The notes below the pieces were generated by a model. It was given only the letters and a program-made list of their open reading frames with translations. It had not been told where the DNA came from and made no database searches. Shown here piece after piece: positions 1-8,305 of a stretch of 64,000 nucleotides of DNA (position 1 is its first letter; every line of letters starts with the position of its first letter). Made by a program: the position numbers and the translations under genes. Origin of the DNA: an uncultured Prevotellaceae bacterium (lineage in GTDB: Bacteria > Bacteroidota > Bacteroidia > Bacteroidales > Bacteroidaceae); the NCBI GenBank assembly GCA_900313615.1, contig OMRP01000010.1, positions 19,535-83,534 of the forward strand, written 5' to 3'.

Positions 1-173
1 TAAAAACCGGGGAAAAGAATAGCCCTGGAAATCTCAATGATTTCCTGCAAAGTGGCACCGGATGGCAATGGCAATCCGGTTTGGTGCTTGTGGAACAGTC
101 CCTTCAGCGACGTGGGCTCGGAAAGAGCCTCAACGGCTCGCGTTAGTGTGAGGGTCGTGTCGCGTTGACTCAT
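1..173 (-). CDS. cysE: Serine O-acetyltransferase, N-terminal part (runs off window)
   Basis: Reading the minus strand from the ATG at 173 gives 57 residues with no stop before the window edge. The segment LPLPSGATLQEIIE followed by AILFPGF resembles the N-terminal helical part of Bacteroidetes serine acetyltransferases, which make O-acetylserine from serine and acetyl-CoA in the cytoplasm for cysteine synthesis. Only this non-catalytic part is visible; the left-handed beta-helix with the active site would lie outside. A TACTTTTG element on the minus strand (214-221) is a plausible -7 promoter box 40 bases upstream. The identification rests on a short stretch, so it is moderate. Confidence 0.6.
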   Translation of the reverse strand, partial: MSQRDTTLTLTRAVEALSEPTSLKGLFHKHQTGLPLPSGATLQEIIEISRAILFPGF

Positions 174-295
174 GATGAGCGGTGTGTCAGTAAATGTTTC
201 TTATAAGATGATGCAAAAGTACACAATTTACACGAATAACTCTTAATATAAAGCTTTTTTTTGCTTTTTTTGTTTTTGTTGTCGACAATAATGGT

Positions 296-303
296 TAACT
301 TTG
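296..303 (+). promoter_or_regulatory. Promoter -7 box of the inositol-lipid operon
   Basis: TAACTTTG matches the Bacteroidetes -7 consensus TAnnTTTG. A TTTG at 275-278 could be the -33 box, but the spacing of 17 is shorter than usual. It lies 50 bases ahead of the first gene of the operon and faces away from the divergent cysE gene. Confidence 0.55.
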
Positions 304-353
304 CGGCCTAATGTAATAATGGGGGATGACCCCAGAATGAAAAACGTGTGTTC

Positions 354-1064
354 ATGAAATTTGCCATCATTGCGGCTGGAGAGGGTTCGCGGATAGCGGC
401 CGAGGGAATGTCGTGCCCCAAACCCATGGTAAGGGTGGGGGAAGAACATCTCATCGACCGCTTGGCGAGGATATTCAGCGATCATGGGGCTGATGTCATT
501 TCGGTCATCTGTAACGACAAAACGGATATCGTCGCTGATCATTTGCAAAAGATGGTACTCAAGGGGTTGCCCCTGCGGTTCATGGTGGAAAGCACTCCAA
601 GTTCCATGCACAGCCTCTATCGATTACACAGCCTGATAGGCGAGGGACCATTCTGTCTCACAACGGTCGATACGGTGTTTGCCGAAAAGGAGTTCACACG
701 TTATGTTGAGATGTTCAAGAATCTCTCTGGTGGAGGTGCGTGCGACGCGCTCATGGGAGTGACAGATTTTGTCGATGACGAAAAACCGCTATATGTCGAC
801 GTTGATGGGCAGATGAACATCAAAGGGTTTTACGACGAAGCTGCATGCTGCAAGTATGTGTCTGCCGGTATATATGGGTTGACTCCTGCGGTATGGCCGA
901 TTCTTGAAGAGTGTATTCTCAATGGCGAACAGCGGATGCGTAACTTCCAAAGGGCTCTAATTCGAAAAGGACTGCGCCTCAAGGCGTTTGCCTTTTCTAA
1001 GGTGATAGATGTTGACCATGCGGCCGACGTGGCATTGGCTAATAGGTTCATTGCTCAGTCATGA
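354..1064 (+). CDS. Sugar/polyol-phosphate nucleotidyltransferase-like protein
   Basis: The 236-residue product opens with the NTP-transferase signature MKFAIIAAGEGSRI and continues with CPKPMV, the usual nucleotide- and magnesium-binding loop of GlmU/RfbA-type enzymes; TTVDT near residue 100 fits the metal-binding acidic position. An upstream GTG at 348 is in frame, but ATG 354 gives the normal family start. It is the first gene of an operon that also encodes inositol-phosphate synthase and a CDP-alcohol phosphatidyltransferase. By analogy with the CTP:inositol-1-phosphate cytidylyltransferase of thermophiles, it may make CDP-inositol. The substrate is inferred from context only. It overlaps the next gene by four bases. 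Confidence 0.75.
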   Translation: MKFAIIAAGEGSRIAAEGMSCPKPMVRVGEEHLIDRLARIFSDHGADVISVICNDKTDIVADHLQKMVLKGLPLRFMVESTPSSMHSLYRLHSLIGEGPFCLTTVDTVFAEKEFTRYVEMFKNLSGGGACDALMGVTDFVDDEKPLYVDVDGQMNIKGFYDEAACCKYVSAGIYGLTPAVWPILEECILNGEQRMRNFQRALIRKGLRLKAFAFSKVIDVDHAADVALANRFIAQS

Positions 1065-1873
1065 AACGCAAGGTGGCAGTATTGCGCGATGAGTCGTTCT
1101 CGCCGCATTCGGTGGAAAAGGATAGGGCTATTCTCGAAGAGGTGGCCCGTCGGATGGACATAGGTGAGGTAATTGGCGAAAAAGAGCTGATGGATCTGGA
1201 GAAACGGTTTGACGATTGCTCGCTGCTCCTCTCCATGGGAAGACTGCCGCAGACATTATCATTCTTGACGGGAATGATGCGGAAAGGGACAGTGGTTATC
1301 AACAACCCGAAGGGGGTGGAAAACTGTGCCAGAAACGTGTGGCAACGTGTCATGAGGAGGATGAACGGTCCGTTACCTCCAGATGATGGTCCATTCGGCC
1401 ATTGGGTGAAGAGGGGTGATGGTGCCGCACGGGAGAGGGATGATGTGGTGTACGTGCCCAACGGAGAATCTGTAGATGAGTGTGTGGCGCGTTTCCATAA
1501 AAGGGGGGTGATGAGGGTATCGGTGTCGGCTCATGTACCGGGCGATGTAGTGAAATTCTACGGGGTGGTAGGAACGGGATTTTTCCGTTTCTGTTATCCT
1601 ACCGATGATGGCGACACGAAATTCTCACTTGAGAGGATAAACGGTAGTGCTCACCATTATTCCTTCGATGAAAGAAGAATGAAGGTGGTGGCGGAGGGGC
1701 TGGCTACCGCTCTCGGGGTGGATGTCTATGGAGGAGACTGCATCGTCAATGAAAATGGTCAGTTCTTCTTCATCGATTTCAATGACTGGCCGAGTTTCTC
1801 ACGCTTCATAGATGAGGCGGCGGAGGCTATCGCTTCAATGGCGACAAAACGGTTGGAAAAGGATGGACAATAA
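1061..1873 (+). CDS. ATP-grasp-like protein of unknown substrate
   Basis: The 270-residue product has the layout of a small ATP-grasp enzyme: an N-terminal alpha/beta part, a central region with GDVVKFYGVVG, and a C-terminal part with GGDCIVNENGQFFFIDFNDW, resembling the metal-binding D/N-x-N end of RimK-like ligases. Such enzymes join a carboxylate to an amine or thiol using ATP. The ATG overlaps the stop of the nucleotidyltransferase (ATGA), and the next gene begins at this gene's last base, so the three are translationally linked. The role in a lipid operon is not known; it could modify the head group or a product. The fold assignment is moderately sure, the function open. Confidence 0.6.
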   Translation: MKRKVAVLRDESFSPHSVEKDRAILEEVARRMDIGEVIGEKELMDLEKRFDDCSLLLSMGRLPQTLSFLTGMMRKGTVVINNPKGVENCARNVWQRVMRRMNGPLPPDDGPFGHWVKRGDGAARERDDVVYVPNGESVDECVARFHKRGVMRVSVSAHVPGDVVKFYGVVGTGFFRFCYPTDDGDTKFSLERINGSAHHYSFDERRMKVVAEGLATALGVDVYGGDCIVNENGQFFFIDFNDWPSFSRFIDEAAEAIASMATKRLEKDGQ

Positions 1874-2871
1874 TGAATAGGACGGAAAAGGATCAAATGA
1901 CAGATAATGCCAAAGAACGGTCGTTCAGCGAATTGCTGAAGGCTTCTCTAAAATCGAAAGATACGGAGGAATGGCTCGACGTGTATTTTACTCGTCCAAT
2001 AGGGCTATTCTTTGCTCTGATATGGAAACGTCTGGGGGTGCATCCAAATGCCATCACCATACTGTCCATATTCTTGGGCATCGCCGCGGCGGTGATGTTC
2101 TATCATACCGATGTGTGGCATAATCTGGCGGGAATGGTTCTGCTCATGACGGCAAACTTCTGCGATAGCACTGATGGCCAACTGGCCCGGCTCACCAACC
2201 AGAAAACACTCGTGGGAAGGGTGCTCGATGGGTTTGCGGGAGATGTATGGTTCTTCTCTATATATTTCGCCATCTGCATGAGAACTATGCCGCAATTTAT
2301 GCCTGGTACCGATATTAAGTGGGGGGTATGGATATGGGTGCTCGCTGCAGTGGCGGGATTTATATGCCATTCACCACAGAGTTCTGACGCTGATTATTAT
2401 AGGCAGATTCACTTGCTATTCCTGAAAGGGAAAAAAGGAAGTGAATTGGACACATATGCACAACAAAGGGCTATTTATGATAGCTTGCCCAAAAAGGGGG
2501 CTTTTCTGAAAAGGGTGTTCTATTATAACTATGCCAACTACTGCAAGGGCCAGGAGAAACGTACCCCGGAATTTCAACGGTTCTATGCGGCTCTGAAAGA
2601 AAAATACGGCGAGGTGGAAAATGTTCCGGACAAATGCCGCGAACGTTTCCTTCAAGGGAGCCGACCTTTGATGAAATATACGAATATTCTCTCTTTCAAT
2701 ACCAGGGCTATCGTGCTCTACATCACATGCTTGGCTAATTGTCCATGGGTGTATTTCCTCTTCGAAATCATCGTGCTCATGTGCATCTATATCCACATGC
2801 ATCGTTCACACGAGAAACTGTGCAGAGAGATGCGCAACGAATGGATGGGGGAGAATGGAAAAAATGGATGA
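1873..2871 (+). CDS. CDP-alcohol phosphatidyltransferase, probable phosphatidylinositol synthase type
   Basis: An integral membrane enzyme of 332 residues. The family signature is complete: D98, D101, G102, A105, R106, G115, D119 and D123 follow the D-x2-DG-x2-AR-x8-G-x3-D-x3-D spacing that binds the CDP-linked substrate and two metals. Hydrophobic segments lie around 60-95, 125-160 and 270-315. About 100 residues between the membrane segments (roughly 165-265) form a charged insert. Its place between a nucleotidyltransferase and inositol-phosphate synthase suggests it makes an inositol phospholipid at the inner membrane, from CDP-diacylglycerol plus inositol or from CDP-inositol plus a lipid alcohol. 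The sequence does not decide which. Confidence 0.85.
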   Translation: MNRTEKDQMTDNAKERSFSELLKASLKSKDTEEWLDVYFTRPIGLFFALIWKRLGVHPNAITILSIFLGIAAAVMFYHTDVWHNLAGMVLLMTANFCDSTDGQLARLTNQKTLVGRVLDGFAGDVWFFSIYFAICMRTMPQFMPGTDIKWGVWIWVLAAVAGFICHSPQSSDADYYRQIHLLFLKGKKGSELDTYAQQRAIYDSLPKKGAFLKRVFYYNYANYCKGQEKRTPEFQRFYAALKEKYGEVENVPDKCRERFLQGSRPLMKYTNILSFNTRAIVLYITCLANCPWVYFLFEIIVLMCIYIHMHRSHEKLCREMRNEWMGENGKNG

Positions 2872-3580
2872 GATAAACGCTCTGATATTCGATTATGGGG
2901 GGACGCTTGACACAGGGGGATGTCATTGGGGACGGTTCTTCTGGCATGCTTACCAGACACTCCATGTACCGCTGACGTGGCAACAGTTTGCAGAGGCGTA
3001 TGTGTATACGGAACGGACGTTGGCCAAGCAACAGGTTATCATGCCGGATTTTACTTTCCGCGACACCCTGAAGACCAAGATAAGGCTCCAGGTGCAATGG
3101 CTTGCGCAAAAGGGCCTCGTCAAAACAGATGGACAATCCTATGTGGAACCCGACACTTTGTTGGATTTCTTATACAATAAGGTGCGTGAATATACGTTTG
3201 AAAGTAAGGAGGTGCTTGCTATCCTGGCACAACGCTTCCCGTTAGGCCTCGTCACCAACTTCTATGGAAACATGGATGTGGTGCTACGCGAATTTCAACT
3301 CGATGGCTATTTCTGCCATGTAGTGGAGTCGGCGGTGGTGGGGGTGAAAAAACCTGACCCTGCTATATTCAAAATGGGGGTAGAGGCTTTGGGCGTAAAA
3401 CCAAATGAGGTGCTTGTCGTAGGCGACAGCATCGACAAAGATATCATCCCTGCCAAACAGGTGGGATGTAAAACGGTATGGATAAAGGGGGAGACGTGGG
3501 ACGGAACGCTTCAGAAAGAGGCTTGTGCCGACCATGTCATTACTCGTATTGGCGCTCTGAGGACGCTGTTAAAATTGTAA
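2855..3580 (+). CDS. HAD-family hydrolase, candidate inositol-phosphate phosphatase
   Basis: A 241-residue cytoplasmic haloacid dehalogenase-like phosphatase. Motif I is FDYGGTLD with nucleophile D13 (the second Asp of the usual DxD is Gly, as in some HAD subfamilies). Motif II is LVTNF, the motif III lysine lies in KKPDPAIF, and motif IV is VVGDSIDKD. A helical cap lies between motifs I and II. The start overlaps the phosphatidyltransferase gene by 17 bases, so it is in the same operon. A likely job is removal of the phosphate from inositol phosphate or from a phosphorylated inositol lipid; this is inferred from neighbours. Confidence 0.8.
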   Translation: MEKMDEINALIFDYGGTLDTGGCHWGRFFWHAYQTLHVPLTWQQFAEAYVYTERTLAKQQVIMPDFTFRDTLKTKIRLQVQWLAQKGLVKTDGQSYVEPDTLLDFLYNKVREYTFESKEVLAILAQRFPLGLVTNFYGNMDVVLREFQLDGYFCHVVESAVVGVKKPDPAIFKMGVEALGVKPNEVLVVGDSIDKDIIPAKQVGCKTVWIKGETWDGTLQKEACADHVITRIGALRTLLKL

Positions 3581-3597
3581 TTGTAATCAAACTAGAT

Positions 3598-4917
3598 ATG
3601 ATCTTGAAAAAGAAACAGACAAATGTGTTGCCGGCTGAGGGCAAATTGGGCGTAATGATTGTAGGATGCGGAGCCGTGGCCACTACTTTTATGACGGGTG
3701 TACTCATGGCACGCAAAGAACTAGCCAAACCCATCGGCTCCATGACGCAATATGACAAAATACGTGTCGGAAAAGGTGACGAAAAACAATATTTGCATTA
3801 TGCTGACATCGTGCCTTTGGCAAAACTCGATGATATCGTGTTTGCCACATGGGATGTGTATCCGCAAAACGCTTATCAGGCGGCGATGTATGCTGAAGTG
3901 CTAAAAGAAAAGGATATTGAACCGGTAAGAGAGGAACTGGAAAGTATCGTTCCCATGAAGGCGGCATTCGACAGGAATTATGCCAAACGAATCAATGGCG
4001 ACAACGTGAAAGAGTGCTCCACACGTTGGGACATGGTGGTACAATTGCAAGAAGATATACGGAATTTCAAGAAAGAGAACAATATCGAGAGGGTAGTGGT
4101 CATCTGGGCTGCGTCCACGGAGATTTATGTGCCAGTGTTTATGCCGGTGCATGGGTCGTTGGATGCGCTTGAAAAAGCGATGAAGGAAAACGATACGGTG
4201 CATGTGGCTCCATCGATGTGTTACGCCTATGCGGCTCTCGTTGAAGGGGCTCCGTTCATCATGGGGGCACCTAATACTACTGTCGATATACCGGCCATGT
4301 GGCAACTGGCGGAGAAATGTAAAATGCCCATAGCGGGAAAAGACTACAAGACGGGACAGACACTGGTGAAAAGTGGATTCGCTCCCATCATTGGCACAAG
4401 GTGCTTGGGACTGAATGGGTGGTTCTCTACGAATATATTGGGAAACCGCGACGGATTGGTGCTCGACGAACCGGAAAACTTCCGTACCAAGGAGGTGAGT
4501 AAACTGTCTACACTGGAAACGATACTGCAACCAGAACAGCAACCTGACTTGTACAAGGATTACTACCATAAGGTGAGAATCAATTATTATCCGCCAAGGA
4601 ACGATAACAAGGAGGGGTGGGATAACATCGATATCTTTGGATGGATGGGGTATCCTATGCAGATAAAAATTAATTTCCTTTGCCGAGACTCCATTCTTGC
4701 TGCTCCGCTACTTCTCGACCTATGCTTGTTGGCCGACCTAGCGGCGAGGGCTGGTAAATATGGTATACAACGTTTCCTGAGCTTCTTTATGAAAAGCCCA
4801 ATGCACGACTACACCAAGAAGGAACTGCCGGTCAATAACTTGTACCAACAATACACAATGCTGAAAAATGCCGTGAGGGAAATGGGAGGCTACGAACCTG
4901 ATGAGGAAATCGATTGA
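3598..4917 (+). CDS. Inositol-3-phosphate synthase (Bacteroidetes type)
   Basis: The 439-residue product converts glucose-6-phosphate to inositol-3-phosphate, using NAD, in the cytoplasm. The NAD-binding Rossmann turn VMIVGCGAVATTF is near residue 20; conserved family stretches include FATWDVYPQNAY, VVVIWAASTE, the phosphate-binding region around GAPNTTVDIP, and KDYKTGQT. ATG 3598 follows the HAD stop by 17 bases; an in-frame upstream start at 3478 would overlap that gene by 100 bases and adds residues foreign to the family. It supplies the inositol phosphate for the neighbouring lipid enzymes. The identification is strong. Confidence 0.9.
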   Translation: MILKKKQTNVLPAEGKLGVMIVGCGAVATTFMTGVLMARKELAKPIGSMTQYDKIRVGKGDEKQYLHYADIVPLAKLDDIVFATWDVYPQNAYQAAMYAEVLKEKDIEPVREELESIVPMKAAFDRNYAKRINGDNVKECSTRWDMVVQLQEDIRNFKKENNIERVVVIWAASTEIYVPVFMPVHGSLDALEKAMKENDTVHVAPSMCYAYAALVEGAPFIMGAPNTTVDIPAMWQLAEKCKMPIAGKDYKTGQTLVKSGFAPIIGTRCLGLNGWFSTNILGNRDGLVLDEPENFRTKEVSKLSTLETILQPEQQPDLYKDYYHKVRINYYPPRNDNKEGWDNIDIFGWMGYPMQIKINFLCRDSILAAPLLLDLCLLADLAARAGKYGIQRFLSFFMKSPMHDYTKKELPVNNLYQQYTMLKNAVREMGGYEPDEEID

Positions 4918-7456
4918 ACGCTGGATCATATCGCTATTGTTTTGCGTGTTGGCTGTGGCGGCCGATGCGCAGATAAATGGTGTCGTCATCGATAATGTGA
5001 CGGGCGACACGATAAAGGCGCCTACCGTGGCATACAAAGGTAGGCGTATAGCGGTGGTGGGCGACTCATTGGGACATTTTTCCATCGAAAGGCACAATGG
5101 GTGGACGCTTACTGTCAGTGCTGTGGGATACAAATCGAAACAGGTCCAGATAAAATCCAACACGCCTGCCAATATGGTGGTTCGCTTGGTGTCGGATACA
5201 CGGCAAATCGACGAGGTGGTGGTAAAATCAAAAAAGAAATCTAAATACTCCCGTAAGAACAACCCGGCGGTGGAACTGATGAAAAGGGTCATCGAAGCGA
5301 AGAAAAAGACTGACCTGGCCAATCACGATTTCTATCAATATAATAAATACCAGAAAATAACACTCGCGGTGAACGACGTGTCACCGGAAGAATTGGAAAA
5401 TGCCCAAAAGAGAAAGATGCAATGGATCATCGATCAAGTGGAACTGTGTCCGTATAACGGAAAATTGATTCTGCCTATCAGCGTCGACGAAACGGTGTCA
5501 CAACATCTCTATAGAAAGAGTCCGCGAAGCGAGAAGGATATCGTTAAGGGACAGTCGAGCACTGGAGTTAATCAACTCTTGCAGACGGGACAGGTGCTCA
5601 ACGAAATGTTGAAAGAGGTGTTCTCCGACGTGGACATTTACGATGATCAGGTGAGACTGTTGCAATATCCTTTCACCAGTCCCATAGGCAAAGATGCAAT
5701 AGCATTCTATAGGTTTTATATCGAAGATACGGTATACGTGGGACAGGATAGGTGCATACACTTGCAGTTCACACCTAACAACCAGCAAGACTTCGGATTT
5801 CGGGGCGAACTATACGTCATCAACGATAGTTCTCTGCATGTGAAGAAATGCAGCCTTACCATTCCGTCGAGGAGCGATGTCAACTTCGTTGAAAACCTAC
5901 GGGTTGACCAAGAGTATATGAAACTTCCTAATGGGGAATGGGTGCTCTCGGTCGACGATATGATTGCGGAGATGGCGCTCACACAATTTCTCTCCAAAGC
6001 GCTTGTCATTAGAACAACAAGACTCTCTGATTACGCTTTTGATGAAATACCGAAAAAATTGTTCAAGGGTAGGGCGTCGACAAGGTACGATGCCGAGGCC
6101 AGGATGCGGGATGAGAAATTCTGGCAACAATACAGGTCGGTGGAACTGTCAAAAGGGGAGTCTTCTATGGACGCGTTTATTCATAGGATGGAACAGACGA
6201 AAGGGTTCAAATATGTGCTCTTTGGAGTGAAAGCGCTCGTCGAGAACTTTGTGGAAACGGGTTCGCAGACAACGAAAAGCAAATTTGACATAGGACCCAT
6301 CAACACCATCGTGTCAAACAACTTTGTTGATGGTATGCGACTGAGGGCGAGTGGTCAGACAACGGCGGCTCTTAACCCTCATTGGTACTGGAAAGGTTAT
6401 TATGCATATGGGACGAAAAGCCATAGAAACTATTATAGTTCAACAGTAACCTATTCGTTCAATAAAAAAGAATACCAACCTACCGAATTCCCTATCAGAA
6501 CCCTCTCTTTTGAGTCGTCCTACGATATCATGTCCTCGTCTGATAAATTCATGCACACAGACAAGGATAATGTCTTTACGGCACTAAAATGGAACAAAGT
6601 GGAGGAAATGTACTTCTATAACCGGCAGATTGCCAAGTTCGACTGGGAAACGGATTGGGGGTTCCGTACGACCTTCGACATGAAGATGGAAAGCAATGAG
6701 CCGACAGGCGAACTGGTGTTCGAACATGTCAATGACGGACAAATTGTAAGCAAAATAAGGACGACGGAGATGACTCTGGCGTTCCGCTTACAGCCTGGGT
6801 GCACATACATCAACTCTAAAAACAGGAGAATACCGGTGAACCTCGATGCTCCGGAATTTTCGCTGTCTCATACCATGGGCTTCGATGGCTTTCTGGGAGG
6901 ACAGTATAAATACAATTATACCGAGGCGGGTGTCTACAAGCGTATATGGCTCAACAGTTGGGGAAAAATGGATGTGAATGCGAAGGTTGGAGCACAATGG
7001 AACAAAGTGCCGTTCCCTTTGCTCATTATGCCGCCGGCAAACCTATCTTATGTCTTGAATGAGAGGTCGTTCGCCTTGATGAAGAGCATGGAGTTCCTCA
7101 ACGATAGGTTTGCTATGGTGGACATAAAGTGGGACATAAATGGAAAAATACTGAATCGTATACCGCTCATCAAGAAACTGAAGATGAGGGAAATTGTTGG
7201 CATCAGGGGAATGTGGGGCTATCTTACGTCGAAAAACAATCCTTTCCTCGAGAAAAATGCAAACGATCCCATGCTGTTCAAATTCCCGGAGGAGGTAGGG
7301 GTAATGGATAGCGGACGGCCGTATCTGGAATTGGTGGCGGGTTTTCATAATATACTCAAATTCTTCCAAGTGGTCTATGTGCGACGGCTAACATACACAG
7401 ATATGCCGGGCGTAAAAAAACATGGTGTCCGCTTCGGCTTCGAATTCACATTCTAA
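4901..7456 (+). CDS. Outer-membrane DUF5686 / carboxypeptidase-regulatory-like protein
   Basis: An 851-residue protein with a signal peptide (cleavage near AADAQ, residues 20-24), then a carboxypeptidase-D regulatory-like beta-sandwich (about 25-105, INGVVIDNVTGDTIKAPTV), and a long region rich in aromatic and polar alternation ending in aromatic VRFGFEFTF, typical of an outer-membrane beta-barrel. The gene overlaps the inositol-phosphate synthase by 17 bases and closes the operon. DUF5686 proteins are common in Bacteroidetes, with no agreed function. Its position raises the possibility that it handles or needs the lipid made by the upstream enzymes. Confidence 0.8.
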   Translation: MRKSIERWIISLLFCVLAVAADAQINGVVIDNVTGDTIKAPTVAYKGRRIAVVGDSLGHFSIERHNGWTLTVSAVGYKSKQVQIKSNTPANMVVRLVSDTRQIDEVVVKSKKKSKYSRKNNPAVELMKRVIEAKKKTDLANHDFYQYNKYQKITLAVNDVSPEELENAQKRKMQWIIDQVELCPYNGKLILPISVDETVSQHLYRKSPRSEKDIVKGQSSTGVNQLLQTGQVLNEMLKEVFSDVDIYDDQVRLLQYPFTSPIGKDAIAFYRFYIEDTVYVGQDRCIHLQFTPNNQQDFGFRGELYVINDSSLHVKKCSLTIPSRSDVNFVENLRVDQEYMKLPNGEWVLSVDDMIAEMALTQFLSKALVIRTTRLSDYAFDEIPKKLFKGRASTRYDAEARMRDEKFWQQYRSVELSKGESSMDAFIHRMEQTKGFKYVLFGVKALVENFVETGSQTTKSKFDIGPINTIVSNNFVDGMRLRASGQTTAALNPHWYWKGYYAYGTKSHRNYYSSTVTYSFNKKEYQPTEFPIRTLSFESSYDIMSSSDKFMHTDKDNVFTALKWNKVEEMYFYNRQIAKFDWETDWGFRTTFDMKMESNEPTGELVFEHVNDGQIVSKIRTTEMTLAFRLQPGCTYINSKNRRIPVNLDAPEFSLSHTMGFDGFLGGQYKYNYTEAGVYKRIWLNSWGKMDVNAKVGAQWNKVPFPLLIMPPANLSYVLNERSFALMKSMEFLNDRFAMVDIKWDINGKILNRIPLIKKLKMREIVGIRGMWGYLTSKNNPFLEKNANDPMLFKFPEEVGVMDSGRPYLELVAGFHNILKFFQVVYVRRLTYTDMPGVKKHGVRFGFEFTF

Positions 7457-7524
7457 ACCATCCTCTCTTCATTCTTTATACTTTTCCATTCCTAACTTTC
7501 GTTTACACCTAAATCTTCACTCCC

Positions 7525-8010
7525 ATGCGTAAAATCAAAAATCCCTGGATTCAAAAAGAAGGTTATAACTGCTTCGGTTGTGCTCCTGATAACCCCATTG
7601 GACTACACATGCATTTCTATGAAGATGGTGAACAAGTGGTGTCGTATTGGCAACCGCAACAGCATTTCCAAGGGTGGGTGGGCACTCTTCATGGTGGAAT
7701 CATAAGCACTCTCATCGACGAAACGGCAGGGTGGGTGGTTACACGCAAACTACAGACTGCTGGCATGACCTCACGTCTGAATGTGTCTTTCCGAAAACCA
7801 ATATCTTCCGAGGATCCGCAACTGACAATAAGGGCGTGGATAACGGCAAGAAAACGCAATTTCGTGGAAATCCATGTGGCGGTGGAGAACGACAAAAAGG
7901 AAATTTGTGCCGAGGCGGAAGTTACCTATTTCGCTATGGGCGAGGAAAAAGCGCGCGAAATGGGATTTGTTCACTGTGATGTGGAAGAAGAGCAACTGTT
8001 CCCCTTCTAA
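7525..8010 (+). CDS. PaaI-type hotdog thioesterase
   Basis: A 161-residue cytoplasmic protein of the hotdog fold. The PaaI/4HBT-like core VGTLHGGIISTLIDETAG (about 53-70) carries the conserved HGG and the acidic catalytic position. An N-terminal CFGCAPDNPIGLHM segment is frequent in this subgroup. It hydrolyses an acyl-CoA or acyl-ACP thioester; the natural substrate cannot be told from sequence. It lies 68 bases after the barrel gene on the same strand and might be co-transcribed with the lipid operon. A short hairpin (AGCCAA with TTGGCT, 8041-8057) follows it. Confidence 0.8.
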   Translation: MRKIKNPWIQKEGYNCFGCAPDNPIGLHMHFYEDGEQVVSYWQPQQHFQGWVGTLHGGIISTLIDETAGWVVTRKLQTAGMTSRLNVSFRKPISSEDPQLTIRAWITARKRNFVEIHVAVENDKKEICAEAEVTYFAMGEEKAREMGFVHCDVEEEQLFPF

Positions 8011-8226
8011 TTGTGGCAAGTATTAAGGTAAAGAATTAAAAGCCAATATTTTTGGCTGTATTATAATGCAAAAAAAAATGGATTAGGGTGTTTCGCAACA
8101 TCGCTAATCCAGTTCTAACTAACTTATTATCAACTATTCATTACTCATTCTTACCTTTTCTTTTGCAAAACTAAATAGATTTTGTCAAAAAGAAAAGAAA
8201 TCACAATATTTTTGCGCAAAAAAGTA

Positions 8227-8240
8227 CGTAAACGTTTGCG
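8227..8240 (+). promoter_or_regulatory. LacI-family operator-like palindrome overlapping the -33 box
   Basis: CGTAAACGTTTGCG is a near-perfect palindrome centred on CG (AAACGTTT core, 12 of 14 positions symmetric), the form bound by LacI/CcpA-type repressors. It overlaps the TTTG (8235-8238) that pairs with TAAATTTG (8259-8266) at a 20-base spacing, so repressor binding would block the promoter of the LacI-type gene just downstream. Confidence 0.6.
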
Positions 8241-8258
8241 AAAGACAACAAAATGTAT

Positions 8259-8266
8259 TAAATTTG
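8259..8266 (+). promoter_or_regulatory. Promoter of the LacI-type regulator gene
   Basis: TAAATTTG preceded by TTTG at 8235-8238 fits the Bacteroidetes promoter. Transcription would start near 8273, which excludes the in-frame TTG at 8264 as a translation start and supports GTG 8306. Confidence 0.65.
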
Positions 8267-8305
8267 CACCAACTTACTTATTATTACTCTTATCAATACT
8301 TCAAC

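Larger units (their letters stand above)
8011..8305. other. Intergenic stretch with hairpins and the LacI-type promoter
   Basis: No gene is seen. The first part has two weak hairpins, AGCCAA/TTGGCT at 8041-8057 and GGATTAG/CTAATCC at 8080-8110, that could end transcription of the thioesterase gene. The second part holds the promoter and palindrome described separately. Confidence 0.5.

Noticed and set aside
3478-3597. Upstream in-frame start for inositol-3-phosphate synthase
   Set aside because: It would overlap the HAD gene by about 100 bases and adds residues unlike the family; ATG 3598 fits.
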